From the NCBI GenBank assembly GCA_015680685.1, contig MNCI01020980.1, forward strand, positions 611,177 through 675,176: 64,000 nt of DNA, in the 5' to 3' direction. This stretch comes from Gnetum montanum (lineage: Eukaryota; Streptophyta; Gnetopsida; Gnetales; Gnetaceae). Shown in pieces: positions 10,054 through 21,181 of this stretch; position 1 is the first letter of the stretch, and each line of letters starts with the position of its first letter. The notes under the pieces were generated by a model. The model searched no databases. It was not told the origin of the DNA and saw nothing but the letters and a program-made list of their open reading frames with translations. The translations under genes and the position numbers were made by a program.

Positions 10054-12013
10054 GTTATACCTTACTACTTGCCTTAATAAATTTTCTTTATCTCCATGTG
10101 ATATTACTTATTAGGAGAAAATGTCCACAAAAGATTATACTATTGAATCCTCTTTACTTAGGTGGTTTCCATATCTAGTTTCCTAGTATAACTAAGGAGA
10201 TGAAATTGTCTTTGGCTCATTTATCTTTAATTTTATAACTAATTACCCTTAATAATTTCCTTCGATCATGTGGCCCTCACCCATGACTAAGCTAAATACT
10301 CTAGGTTCAAGTAGGTTCAAATGGAATGAAAATCGGAGTACCAGTGAGCGAGTTATGGATATGAAAGCAAGAGATGCGTAATCGCAGGTCGTAGAGAGAA
10401 ACTTGAAAAAATTCCCACACGTGAACAATTGCAAATGATGTTGATTAGCATAGGGGGCTAGCGTATATATATATATATATATATAGGATGCGATATCATG
10501 GCCTATCGAAGTTAGGGCACTTTATAGAATGTACTGAATTTTTAATATTTTTTTTTGAAATTAAACGATGTAAACTAAGGACATTTGAATGAGTGTTAAA
10601 GTGTTCCAGGGTAATTCAACTAGTTCTAAAGGCAAGAAAATGATGATGGTATGGAATTTATCAATAAGGACCTTGGATGGTAAGGAAGAGAAAAAGGCTA
10701 TGTGATGGTTCATAGGAACGTTTGAATCGGAGAGATAGTAATAAGGGAAAGAATATTGTTGAAAATATGCTAATGGTAATAGATGATGTGCGGAAGATGT
10801 GTTATGAGTGCAAATTACAAAAATCATGTAAGTGGATCCTCCCAAAAGCAGGTTCCAACCTATAATGCCCTTGCGTAACCACATCTTAAAATGTCCTTAG
10901 GCACTAGAAGGGTTAAATGTAATCCACACTGGTTCTACAAAACACACACATGTAGGTATCATTGGAATGAGGTAAGAGTTCTACGCTATTGGAGACATGA
11001 GCTACAATTACATGAACAATGAGATGAGACGGACTATAGAAGGGATTGTAGAGATTGGGACATGAGGTAACCGACCCAAGGCACAATGAATCCTGCATCT
11101 AAAGTATGATTAATGTGTCATTAACTCGTCGTTCCAAGATCAGGACCAAGTCCATTCCTCTGATCAGTGACACCGCATTGTTTCATCCCATGATGAGCAA
11201 CTATGAGAGTACCATAACAACAAGGCGTATGATCACTTGGCATTTTGTTCAAGGAAGGAGTGATTTTTGCTTTGCGGCACTTCCTTTGTTTTCTTTTTTT
11301 TCTCTTCGATTGCTAAATCCAGAGAAGTTGCCAACCTTTAGGCATGGGTGCATGTCTTTCTAGTGGGACCACCTAAAATAGAATTGGATTTTTGAGTGCC
11401 TTTTGATTACTCTTACTCCCATTTTGCGTTAGATCTACAACGATCTTAGTACAACCACATTGCATGATAACTCTCATAGATGTTACCAAAGAGAATCTGC
11501 AAGTCCCCTTGATGTCACATCCTAATCATTTCCTCTTGATCCATCCTTCTTCATTATGGGTACAATGAACACAAAATTAATTTTAAGTTTCAAGAATGTC
11601 AAGAATATCATTGTACCCTCAAACATAACCTCTTATTTGTAGAATGGATGAGTGGGTGTAATGGGCTTACTATCCAAATAATTGATCACTCGAGACTCGA
11701 TAACATAGAACACACCTCAACCAACGAGCCACATGAGTGTTTTATTCGTAGATTAGATTACTTATAAAAAGATAAAAAGACAAAAAGACAAAAAGATAAA
11801 ACAAGAAATTGAAAAATGAAAAAATGGAAAACAAAAAATTGTAAAATTAAAGAAAATGAAAAATATTTATTAATCCTACTTATTATTAGAATGGGGGATA
11901 TCTCCCATATCTAAACGGTTGAGCATGGTGATGATTAATAAATGAAAGATGAGGATCCTTGCATGTTGGGAATATCAAAACTTAGTCATACTTACCCAAT
12001 TGGGTTCACACAC
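10054..12013 (-). mobile_element. B2 internal 3' noncoding region, part 2
   Basis: Read on the minus strand, 11900 to about 10560 matches the last 1.1 kb of the window (62900-64000, element B1) in order. Shared parts include the T-rich tract (plus-strand view 11765-11865), the AGTGAGCCCATCAC block, GGACTTGGTCCTGATC, and the segment around GGTTGGAACCTGCTTT. A motif similar to AGTCATGGGGG appears near 10275 as AGTCATGGGTGAGG. A (TA)n tract lies at 10464-10485. No coding domain is present. Confidence 0.75.
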
Positions 12014-12466
12014 CTAATTATTGTAAGCATAGTGGGGCAATTTATAAGATGTGGTTCCTGGGTAAAGAGTTGATCCACTATGATACTTGAGACTGTAAGA
12101 TGGCATGCAAGGATCGGGATGTTGCCTTCCATGGCTGTATTCATTGGGCCGTATGGTTGTTGGAGTATTAATTGGTGGCCTTGATGAAGTGACACGAGGC
12201 GTTGGGTTCGAAGAGAAGGATGCACCACAGTGTTGAACTTGTGCTAAGTTGGACAATGCAGTGGCCTTGGAGCTGTGTTGTCCCTTCTTACAGTCATGTC
12301 TAAAGAAAGGATGCCTTTGATGTTGAGGAGGTCTCTCACTGCTGTTCGCAATAGTAGCACAAGTAACGTTTGTGGGTTGTTTCCTATTTCGATAACTATG
12401 ATCCAAAGTGTTGAGAGCATTTGAAATGTTTGATCCACACTAAGCTTTGTGGCACCCATTTCGTAC
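12014..12466 (-). pseudogene. B2 gag C-terminal fragment
   Basis: The minus-strand frame holds a Pro/Ser/Thr-rich segment with NVTCATIANSSERPP and VQHCGASFSSNPTP, and ends near YKLPHYAYNN. It matches the C-terminal part of the B1 gag at about 62400-62760 (NSERPP, IQHCGASSSSNPTP, YNLPHYVNSN). The remainder of gag, the primer-binding site and the 5' LTR are missing, so B2 is truncated at about 12466. No protease follows, which agrees with family B being gag-only. Confidence 0.7.
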
Positions 12467-14372
12467 AAAATTAGTTTAAATAAAAAAAATTGTCAATCAA
12501 TACTAAAAGGCCATATATCAAATCCACAAAATATGACATTGAAGCATCAATCCAAGCAATCTGCTTACAATTTCCACTGGCTAACAACAAACATCTCTCA
12601 AATTGGCAATGCAAAAATTCATCATAGTAAACCTAGGGAAACTTTTGAAACAACCATCCTACCTCTCTTCACTATTACTTCTTTCCTTTGTCTCCACATA
12701 TACAATGTAGCTAACCTTTTTATCTTGTGGGCTCATCTTGTTCTTCCTTGCCTTTTCTAATGGATTTTTCTATAGTGTCCTCGTTGAGTCATGATGAGAA
12801 AGTGTCCCATATGACTGGCAACCAGAACTTACAGAAACAACACCTGGAACAAGGATTATACAGAAAATGTGATGTGCTACCACACGTGTTTCTGCATCCT
12901 AATGCATCATTGCTTATAATACTTGATGAAACAGTGTATCAGAAAAGCCCTAGAAAAAATCACATTTCAATAAGCAATCCTACTAAATATCACTTGCATT
13001 TTTTTGAATGATAAATCAGTGTTTTTTTAGGGAAAAAAAGAAAAACACGATTCAAGAGGAACTTTGTAAGAATTAATAGTCCATTCTACAAGATTTTAGG
13101 ACCACTACTTGATAGAGATAAAGACACTAATTAACATCCTCAAGGAGGTCCATCATATTTACCTATGAGTTGAGTTTAGGAAACAATTAGGTCATCAAGA
13201 TTATTAAAGCTAACATCCTTTTAATTGTCAAAAGTTACATAATCGTACACATTAAAAAAAAGGCATCCTAGGTTCATCAAACATTGCATTTAGAATTGTT
13301 TGGAAATTTCTTAGTATGGTTTACAAATCTTTCAAAACTCTAGAAGTGTATCATGAAAGTGCAGATGTGGGCATAAATGTAAAATGCAATAATGCAAAAC
13401 AAAGAAATGGGAAAAATAATTGAAGATGATATGAAGAAATTGTAGATAGACAAAGATCTAGCTCCTAATAGAGATGAATGGTGAAAGAGAACTCATGTAG
13501 CCAACCCCATTTGGTTGTTTGGACAAAGCTAGGATGATGATGAATAACGTGAAACAAACTAACGTAAGACTAATGAACATCATGTTATAACTTATAGTCA
13601 AGAAATTATAAACAAGAAGCAAAGCTCTTCAAAATCTCATACTTATAATCAAACTTTCTAAAAGTTAGAAATCTGATGTACCTGCTAGAGATAAGCTTGG
13701 TGCAACATGGATGCAACTATGCGAGAAAGAATTAGCATTGGTCCAATAGAAGCCCTTGAGAAGCAATTGGTGCAGTTGGTAACTTTTCAAGGGTCATTGC
13801 CATCATTGAATATATTGACTCTAGACATTGAATCTATTATTCATAGGGAAAAACATTGATTGTATTTATGTCTACCACTTTTGCAAACTAATAACTACAT
13901 GCAAGCTAAAAAAGAAAAATTTTAAAACTTAAAATGGTACTCCCTATTCTTCATCATTATTGCCTTTTATCCCATCAATTTAAGGAAGGTGAGTAGGTTG
14001 ATGATGTGTTGCTCAGGTGGCTATCTACATGACTGAATTGAATTCCCTAATCAGCCTACTAAAACATTTTTTCATTCAAATGTACTATGGAAAGTAGACT
14101 CAAATGTTGTTCTGCCTGTCTTGTATAAAGCAGCATTTATTATTAAAATATTATTGTACCAAGCAGCTCGTTGCAAAAGTTTATAATTTTAACATCCAAA
14201 AAATATTACAAACTTGGTGGTTCAAAACATAAAAGGAGCTACACAGGTTTATTTACAAGGGCACTATGCTGAGACACTAGCACATGAGAGCATAATAAAA
14301 TTTACGTTCAAAGACTATGGCATCAAGTTGATGGCTACCCATAAAAATTTATCGTTAGTTCATCTACCTGTC
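12467..14372. other. No gene recognised; possible intron or flank of the EFR3-like gene
   Basis: AT-rich unique-looking sequence. Short frames such as 12449-12760 have no recognisable composition or domain. It lies downstream (minus strand) of the last EFR3-like exon remnant and could hold further decayed exons that I cannot identify. Confidence 0.4.
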
Positions 14373-14479
14373 TTAACAAGTTAACCCATGTTGTTGGGAT
14401 AAAGGCACCAAGATGATGGCATAACCACTGTATGAGAGGATGTTGATGCATGAAGCAATAGGGAACAAGGGGCATATTG

Positions 14480-14700
14480 TTTTTACAAGCTCTGAAAGGC
14501 ATTCCTCAAGAGAATTCTGGAGACACAAGTGCAAGTTGACCTCATGCTGACCCACTACCTCCATCATGGCTTGAATGCTCTTCCGCAAATGGCTACATAG
14601 ATCATTTATCATACTAACTTCACAGATGCTTGCTTTGGATCTGGTTTTCTCTTCCACTAACTTCACAGATGCTTTCTTTGGATCTGGTTTGCTTTTCCAC
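14480..14700 (-). pseudogene. EFR3/SRL2-like ARM-repeat protein, exon remnant 3
   Basis: Minus-strand translation contains INDLCSHLRKSIQAMMEVVG followed by LCLQNSLEECLSELVKTI. This matches my recollection of the plant EFR3 family (EFOP; rice SEMI-ROLLED LEAF2), where a VNDLCRHLRKS...QNSIEDCL...I block is conserved. EFR3 proteins anchor phosphatidylinositol 4-kinase alpha at the plasma membrane. The frame decays after KTI, and the exon start carries a 43-bp tandem duplication that breaks the frame, so this is a pseudogene exon or a non-functional allele. Exon limits are approximate. Confidence 0.65.
14613..14698. repeat. 43-bp tandem duplication in the EFR3-like exon
   Basis: The segment starting ACTAACTTCACAGATGCTT occurs at 14613-14655 and again at 14656-14698 with a few differences. 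Because 43 is not a multiple of three, it shifts the frame of the minus-strand exon. Confidence 0.85.
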
Positions 14701-15480
14701 AAATGTCTACAATATCAGTTTTTATTTGAGGTTCATTCACTATGTTTTTGTGGTCAAGGTGTCTGACAAGAGCTGCAAGAAGCAATTTGCTGTTTCTTGA
14801 AATGATTGATGAAATCAATGATAATAATAATAGCAATAATAGAATCCCAAAGACAATTCCTGAATTTATTAAGATAGTGGAAAGACAGATAAACCAAAAG
14901 AACTCAAAGTCAAGTCAAACCTCTAGATTTGTATTTACTTAAAAGTCTTTCTTTAATGTTTGACTAATCTGAAACTGAAATTTTTTACTCATGTCCACTG
15001 AGACCCCTTGAATCTATCCAACCAGTTTCAGAATTCCTTTTATGGAATTTCTTAGTTATAATTTATAACTTAGTGTTACATAGTAAAATCAAACTTGTGA
15101 TCCAGGGTTACCAGACCAAGACCCTCACCACTATATCAAACAGAACATTTCACATGCAATATATAAAATGACATCCTATTAGAGCATTCACGGCTGTTTC
15201 ATGCATGCATCATTAAACAAACCCTTATTCTAAAATTCTTACTTCTCACTTTTAGGTAACTTTCTAAGGCTCTATCATATTCCATACAGGTAGGGCAATA
15301 CTCGATGTGGATGGTTGTCTACACACCCTTAATGCAGAACCATTATGGGCTTAGTTGATCTGTAGAAGGAATCAGGTCTTCAAAAAAATGATTTACCTGG
15401 AATTTTTGGATTATAAATTATGAAATTAGCTTATCTGACCCTACTCATAACACATACGCTCATTTGAATGTAGACCAAAT
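14701..15480. other. No gene recognised; intron sequence between EFR3-like exon 3 and the viral insertion
   Basis: AT-rich sequence with short runs of AATAAT (about 14820-14840). No viral or host domain was recognised. The boundary with the pararetrovirus near 15480 is not defined because no second copy of the junction is available for comparison. Confidence 0.35.
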
Positions 15481-15508
15481 AACACACAGATACGCCAAAA
15501 CAAATCAT

Positions 15509-15514
15509 TTTATT
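15509..15514 (-). terminator. Putative viral polyadenylation signal
   Basis: AATAAA on the minus strand lies about 245 bases downstream of the viral TATA box. Caulimovirid pregenomic RNAs are polyadenylated a short distance after the promoter, which creates terminal redundancy. The spacing fits this pattern. Confidence 0.5.
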
Positions 15515-15755
15515 GCACACACCAGCATTTACAGAACTGAAAGGAATGCTTGTTCTAGAGCAAAGCGCATCACAGAATGATTTCTCTTTCAGTGGCGGAG
15601 AGAATGCTTAGTTTCTGAGCAGAGAGCATCAAGAAACTGGTATCATCTCCTTACAACTACTCATTCTTGCAGAAAGAAACTCACACTTGCAGACTACTTG
15701 ACTCACTTATGCTACTTGCATTCATATATATCCTTTACACACACACACACACTGC

Positions 15756-15763
15756 TATTTATA
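15756..15763 (-). promoter_or_regulatory. Putative pregenomic RNA promoter TATA box
   Basis: CTATAAATAG on the minus strand lies downstream of the viral coding region and is followed by a (TG)n tract (plus-strand 15738-15752). Position after the last coding region and before a polyadenylation signal is typical of the large intergenic region of Caulimoviridae. I did not find a clear tRNA-Met primer-binding site nearby. Confidence 0.5.
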
Positions 15764-15789
15764 GCTTACAAACCGCCTTTCATCAATGG

Positions 15790-16800
15790 ATGCCAACTGG
15801 GACGATCTACTTTTAGGATTCGGATCCACTTTAAGAGATTGTGGCAGACAACTTTTTAACGTGACGGTGGACTGTTTGGACCAAAATCGACACTATGTCC
15901 ATCAGAATCGTCTGCATGGTTGTGAAAGTCTTCAGAGCTGTAATCATATCGTCCGGGAGAATCATTAGGCGTGCTGTCCGTGCTATCATTAGATTCTTCT
16001 GAGTGCTCGCCAACAAGATAAAGTTTGATTTCCTTTCCTTCGGAGGCACGATAGTCATCAATCCTGTGGTCCATATAATAGAGCTCTAAAGTGTACGGGA
16101 ATTTTAGATGGATGTGATAGTGGTGCTGGATATCAAAGGCATTAGCAGTGTACACATCTTGATAAAAAGCTTGCCCCCATGTGAGTTGCTAGTCTGTCCT
16201 TTTGGAAATGCAGGTTATGAGGAAATAGACTGGGTTGGAAGCCATATGCAAAAAATTCCAAGCCATGTGATCAGGATTCCCATAAAACAAGAACACCCCA
16301 GTAACCATAGAGACTTGTACGAAGTGGACCAGGATAATTAGTTGGTAAGTGAGAAGGGGAATGACCAAATCTAGCCCACCAGGACCAGAACAAATCATCA
16401 TTGTCTGGAGGTTCACTAAGAGGACTGAAAGAAATTCGGTAGACATGAAAATCACTTGGCTGGTAATAAGGCCAGTTTAAGCAATCAGTTGAATACCAGT
16501 TGCGAAATTCAAGGTTGGTGAGGTTCACGTCTGTGGCCAAGAAAAGGTATGGAGCAGGAACTTGGTTCCATTGGGTCCTTCTTGCAGGTAGAGGAAGGGC
16601 TATAAAAACCTTCTAGGAAATGATGGCATCAGAATTCTGAGATCTTGTTCTATTACAAAATTCAGTCCACTCTTGTTCAAACCTACTAGTTTCACTAAAA
16701 TACTGGGGAAAACTGAGAAACCTCTCATTAGGCAAACTAGGATGTAACCTCCTTGAGGAACGAAGAGTCCATCCTTCACTACGGAGTAATTCTGAAAATA
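15790..16800 (-). pseudogene. Viral region downstream of RNase H, function unknown
   Basis: After the stop that ends RNase H at 16804, minus-strand coding-like sequence continues in changing frames. One segment (16540-16271) is rich in aromatic residues, with LEFRNWYSTDCLNWPYYQP and LFWSWWARFGHSP. A later one (16155-15856) turns acidic and serine-rich (HSEESNDSTDSTPNDSP). At least two frameshifts and one in-frame stop separate them. Some endogenous caulimovirids, for example florendoviruses, carry an uncharacterised second ORF after the polyprotein, and this could be an equivalent. No homologue is recognised. Confidence 0.5.
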
Positions 16801-16803
16801 AAA

Positions 16804-18405
16804 CTAAAATTCATTAGTACTACTAGAGAGTTGGAACTCTCTAGTTAAAAAATCAAAAAGACAATTTTTTGATCCTGCAATATATTCACTATCGAATTCA
16901 AAGTTTGCTAAAAATAAACTCCATCGGATCAAACGTGTATGAGCCACCTTTGTAAGATTCTTGGATTGTAGATACTTGTCAAAATGTTTTAAATCACTCC
17001 TGACGATGAAACGTTGTGGTTGGAGGAATAAACGAAATTTTTCTATGCCCTTTACAATGGCTAGAAGTTCTTTATGGGAGCTATGATATTTTTTTTGTGC
17101 TTCATTGAACTTCCCAGAAGCATATCTACAGATCTTGATCATACGGTTTTGTTCTTGTTTTAGAGTGGCGCCCCAAAAACATTCAGAGGCATCTGTTTCA
17201 AGGATAAACTTACCTTCACCTGGAAGAAACAGTGGAGGTAATTCTTGGCAAACTTGCTTGATCTTTTTCATAGCCTCAGTGCATGTAGGAGTCCATGGAG
17301 GAGAATGTTTTTGTAATAATATATTTAATACATCTCGTTCCTTAGCTATATTCTTAAAGAAACCAGAAACATAATTTATACATCCTAAAAATCGTTGTAT
17401 CTGGACTTTGTTTTCTAAAATATCAGGAAATTTAATAATACCTTGAACTATATGTGGTTGTAATTTTATAATACCGGCAGAGATTTCTAAACCTAAAAAT
17501 TCTATGTTAGACTGTCCGATCTTCATTTTTGTTGGTGAGAGGACAAGTCCATTTTTATCTATGAGGTCAGAAAAAATACGCAAATGATCTAGATGTTCTT
17601 TTACCAATTTGCTAGGAATTAAAATATCATCTATGTAAGCTAATATAAACAGATAAAAATGGAAAATAGAGTCCATCATCTTTTGGAATATGGACGGAGC
17701 AGTTTTGATGCCGAACGGCAAGACGTTCCATTCATATAATCCGCCGGGTACTGTGAAAGCTGTTTTCCAACGATCAGATTCCTGAACCTGGATCTGCCAA
17801 AATCCTGATTTTAAATCAAACTTGGAGTAAATATTAGTATGCGGCAGTCGTTGAAACAGATCGTCTTTATTTGGAATGGGATGTTGGACTGATTTAATAA
17901 TATCATTCAGAGGTTTATAATTAACCACTAAACGTTTTTTCCCTCTGACTAATTCGGCTCGTTTGTTTACAAAGAAAGCGGCACAAGCAAACATACTGGT
18001 GCTTGGTCGGATTAAACCTCTTTGTAAATATTCTTGGATCTCTGATTCACATTCTTTTCTGAGACTAGGAGACATTCCTATATGTTGTGCAGTAGACTTT
18101 ACTTTTACTCCATCTTGTAATTCGATCTGACACCAATGTTCTTTTTTGTGACGAAATATAGTAGGGTCATCATTTGCGAATTGGAATAATTGAGTTTTTA
18201 TGTCTTCAAAACTTGGTTGATGTTTTTCAATTTGGTTAACAATCCAAGTTTCCCTTTTCTGATTATATTTTTGGAGTTTTTGATTTCTAAATTGTTGTCT
18301 AGCATTTATCCTAGTAAACTCATGTTGGTTTAATTTGATAAATTGTTTGGTAATCGTAATATCAAAATTTTGTAAATTGTCTGATCCTATTAAACAATCA
18401 TAAGA
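16804..18405 (-). pseudogene. Viral reverse transcriptase-RNase H, minus-strand copy (open frame)
   Basis: The frame is open from at least 18075 (first Met) to the stop at 16804 and continues upstream into protease-linker sequence up to the junction at 18405. The reverse transcriptase shows VVNYKPLND, FDLKSGFWQI, PFGIKTAPSIFQ and the catalytic YIDDI. RNase H shows ETDASECFWG, the SSHKELLAI helix with its glutamate, RSDLKHF, and a final FDFLTREF. This order is typical of Caulimoviridae, in which the enzyme copies pregenomic RNA into DNA. It lacks the upstream movement protein, coat protein and most of the protease, so it is a fragment although its frame is intact. It is called a pseudogene for that reason. 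Confidence 0.85.
17470..18405 (-). repeat. Left arm of 936-bp inverted repeat
   Basis: The sequence from AATACCGGCAGAGATTTC to the protease end is the near-identical reverse complement of 21593-22528. The arms have equal length, with few substitutions seen, including CGA/TGA, CCG/TCG and GGC/GAC differences at codon level. The spacer is 3187 bp (18406-21592). Confidence 0.85.
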
Positions 18406-18421
18406 TTCAAGAAGCCATTAT

Positions 18422-20318
18422 AACCCAAGCTAAAGGTAGGTTAGTATCCGATGCTCTGATTATAATGATTCCTAACTTTACTCTCTCGCTTTCTGATCGG
18501 CATTTGTTTAATAGTTTAATGCTTATTACTTATATTTCCGTTGATATTGTAGATCGTAGTGTTTATTGCACAATAGGTACAAGGTTAAGTTTTAAATTAT
18601 TTAGTTCAGTCAGTATCCAAACACTCTTACCTTTTGGCCAACAAGCTCTCTCTGTTAGTTCAACAAATTTAGAATACGGGACACAGATTAACACAGAGGA
18701 TCTTCCGATCCATAGGCTCTTCCCAGACCTAGAAGATCCATTAGAAGAATACTATGAGCAGAAAAGACCTAAAAAGTCTTTATTCAGATCATCATCCAAA
18801 TCTCGGAAATACTATGTAGAACTACAACCACCAAAACTCCTTCCTTATGATCCATTAGCTCCCAAACCTGTAAAACCCACAAAACCATTAATCCTGTTTA
18901 AAAAACAAAAATCAACTTATGAAGAACAGGAGGAGAAAATACAAAAGATGGGAAAAATGTTCAAAGAACTAGGTATCACTTTAGATCCTAGGAGAGTCAT
19001 AAAACAAAAGGGAGAAAAACCTGTAACCATTACTGAACAATCAGAAACAGATCAAAAAGGGAAAATAGTTCTAGAAGATGTCTCTACATCTAGTTCTAGT
19101 TCTGACGATGATGTATCATGCTCAATTAAACCATCACAAAGTTGTACACATAAAAATCTACATAAGATAGATCATGACATTAGGTGTGTTGAGTGTGATG
19201 AGTTATTAAGGATCAACATGAATACGGAAGAACAAAAAGAAGTAGCACATATGATGCAATATAAGCCATCTGTAGAACAACCCTCTGAAGTCATTAAACT
19301 CCATAACTGGACTAATCATAAGTTATCCTATGTAAGTGACCAAAATTTAATGACATATGCAGAAGTAAAAGAAGTACAAAGAGACGTAAAAGATTTGCAT
19401 AAGATATGGGTTCCTAAGCAAAAAAATGGAAAATCTAAAGGTAAAGAAAAGAAACTTGATCCGTCTGATCTAGATGGTATTTACTTAGATTCACCACCTA
19501 TCACTCCTCCTAAAGGAAAGAAAAAATCAACAACAACTTATGTACCAAAAAGACGACCGGTACATACAATTCCAAAATCTGAAAAAGGGAAAAAAGAAGA
19601 GGAAGAGATTAATGCTAATGAAGAAGATAACGAGACCCTTTATATTGGAAGTGAAGGATCTTTAGATGAAGAAGAAAAGAAAATGTTACAAAAACAAGGT
19701 ATGATCTTCCAAGATCCTAAAGACTTGACAGCTATGCAGATCCGAAGGACATCAGAAAAACCACCACCATATTTTAGTATGGACAACAAATCTATTAGAG
19801 AAAGACAAAAAGAGATTGATAAAATCAGTGGTTTCATCACTAGACAAATTTTCTTAGAAAAGAAAAGATATGAACATGCCATACTCAACGCAACGTTAAA
19901 TTTCGAAGGTATGTTAAAACGTTGGTGGAATTTCATAGAAGCTCCCGTACGTAAAAAATTATTAAACAATCCGCATGTTATTTTCTTAAATGCTATTACA
20001 AAAGAATTCTTAGGAAATAAAGCTGATAGGGATAATGCATATAGGATGTTGTTTTATAGTTCAAGATTACATAAGATTCAGGACATGTCTCCATTCCTTG
20101 ACATCATGGAAGAATGGTATTATTATGGAAAACTCATACATGACGTAGGTGCAAAAGAACATCTGTTAGGATGTCTTCCAATGCCTTTTGCTAGTTATTA
20201 TCGAGCTCAACTTCAACATGAAGAAAAGGATCTCGAGGAAATGAGTTTTAGTGCCATCCGCCAATTCCTTGAAAAGTTACAAGGGATCTATGTGTCCAGC
20301 AAAAAACACAAAAATTAG
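18422..20318 (+). pseudogene. Viral movement protein C-terminus and coat protein N-terminal part
   Basis: The frame opens near the rearrangement junction with a block containing IPNFTLSLSD and IGTRLSFKLFSS, which fits the end of the caulimovirid movement protein. The N-terminal two-thirds is missing. A Lys/Pro/Ser-rich linker follows (about 18750-19700), then a conserved coat segment with ERQKEIDKISGFI, LKRWWNFIEAP and AITKEFLGN (about 19800-20010). The frame ends at 20318 after an A-rich run (20298-20313), where a one-base shift moves the remaining coat sequence into another frame. The movement protein modifies plasmodesmata and the coat protein forms the capsid. The polyprotein organisation is inferred from the continuous frame. 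Confidence 0.75.
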
Positions 20319-21181
20319 TAGGATCCTTAATTAAACAAATAGGTAAAGACTTAAGTTTACAAATGTGTCCTGAAGATAATTTTGGACAGCTAATTAGGAA
20401 TAGAAAACAACAGACTGAGTCATGTGTATGTAAACTTACACAACGTACATCACAGAAATATTCAAAACCAAAGAAAGTCTGGAAACGGAAATTCCAGCCA
20501 AAAATCAAACGAAAAAATTGGCCACAAAAACCTTTTAAATGTATGTTTAAACGAAAACAAGGGCCATATAAAAACAAGGAAGTTAGATGTTTCATTTGTT
20601 CAGGGAAGCATTATTCTAACCAATGCCCAAAAAAGGATAATCATCCTCAACGCATCAATTTCATCGAAACAATGAAACTTACGGAAGATGATTTTTTCCT
20701 AACATATGATTCTGACTTGTCATTTTCAAACGGGGATATTTACTTAGAATCTTCAGATCAATATTCCAGTGAAATGGAATTCAAAGATATTCCTGACTAT
20801 CTCAACGAACCAGGAGATTTAAATTATGATACAGATTCTTCAGGGTATATGTATCATGTTTACATGAATGAAGAATCCGAAAGTGATGATCTCTATGAAA
20901 GAGATCCAACATATTCCATGTTAAAAAGCCAACTACACCAATTAGAAAAGAAATGGCAAAAGGTTCCTTTAGAAGACTTACATAAATTTAGGGCTTACAA
21001 ACACAAAGTAAAATCTAAACGGAATGAGATAGAAACACATAAGCAAATGCTTGAGGAATCATTCGGTATATATCAAGATTCCCAGAATCCAAATATTGTA
21101 GACTTTGAAGATGAAACACAAACACCACATAATGAAGAAAGAGAAGTTACACCAGATATACAAACTTCTATGTGGCGATAA
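20319..21181 (+). pseudogene. Viral coat protein C-terminal part with zinc finger
   Basis: The frame continues directly from the preceding coat sequence after a one-base shift. A Lys/Arg-rich stretch (about 20450-20580) leads into the RNA-binding finger CFICSGKHYSNQCPKK at about 20588-20635. Its spacing is C-X2-C-X3-H-X4-C, one residue shorter than the usual X4 loop. An acidic region follows (20680-20920), then a coiled segment. TAA at 21179-21181 interrupts the frame. Reading continues in the same frame into the protease, so this looks like a single nonsense change in a longer polyprotein. Confidence 0.75.

Noticed and set aside
15630-15660. Possible tRNA-Met primer site for the pararetrovirus (CTGGTATCATCTCC)
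   Set aside because: Only TGGTATCA matches the expected TGGTATCAGAGC, it lies on the opposite strand to the viral coding direction, and no better site was found.
16108-16341. Plus-strand frame over the viral downstream region
   Set aside because: It is antisense to the minus-strand viral coding remnant, with no independent support.
19640-19969. Minus-strand frame opposite the viral coat protein
   Set aside because: Antisense shadow of a clearly viral plus-strand coat segment.
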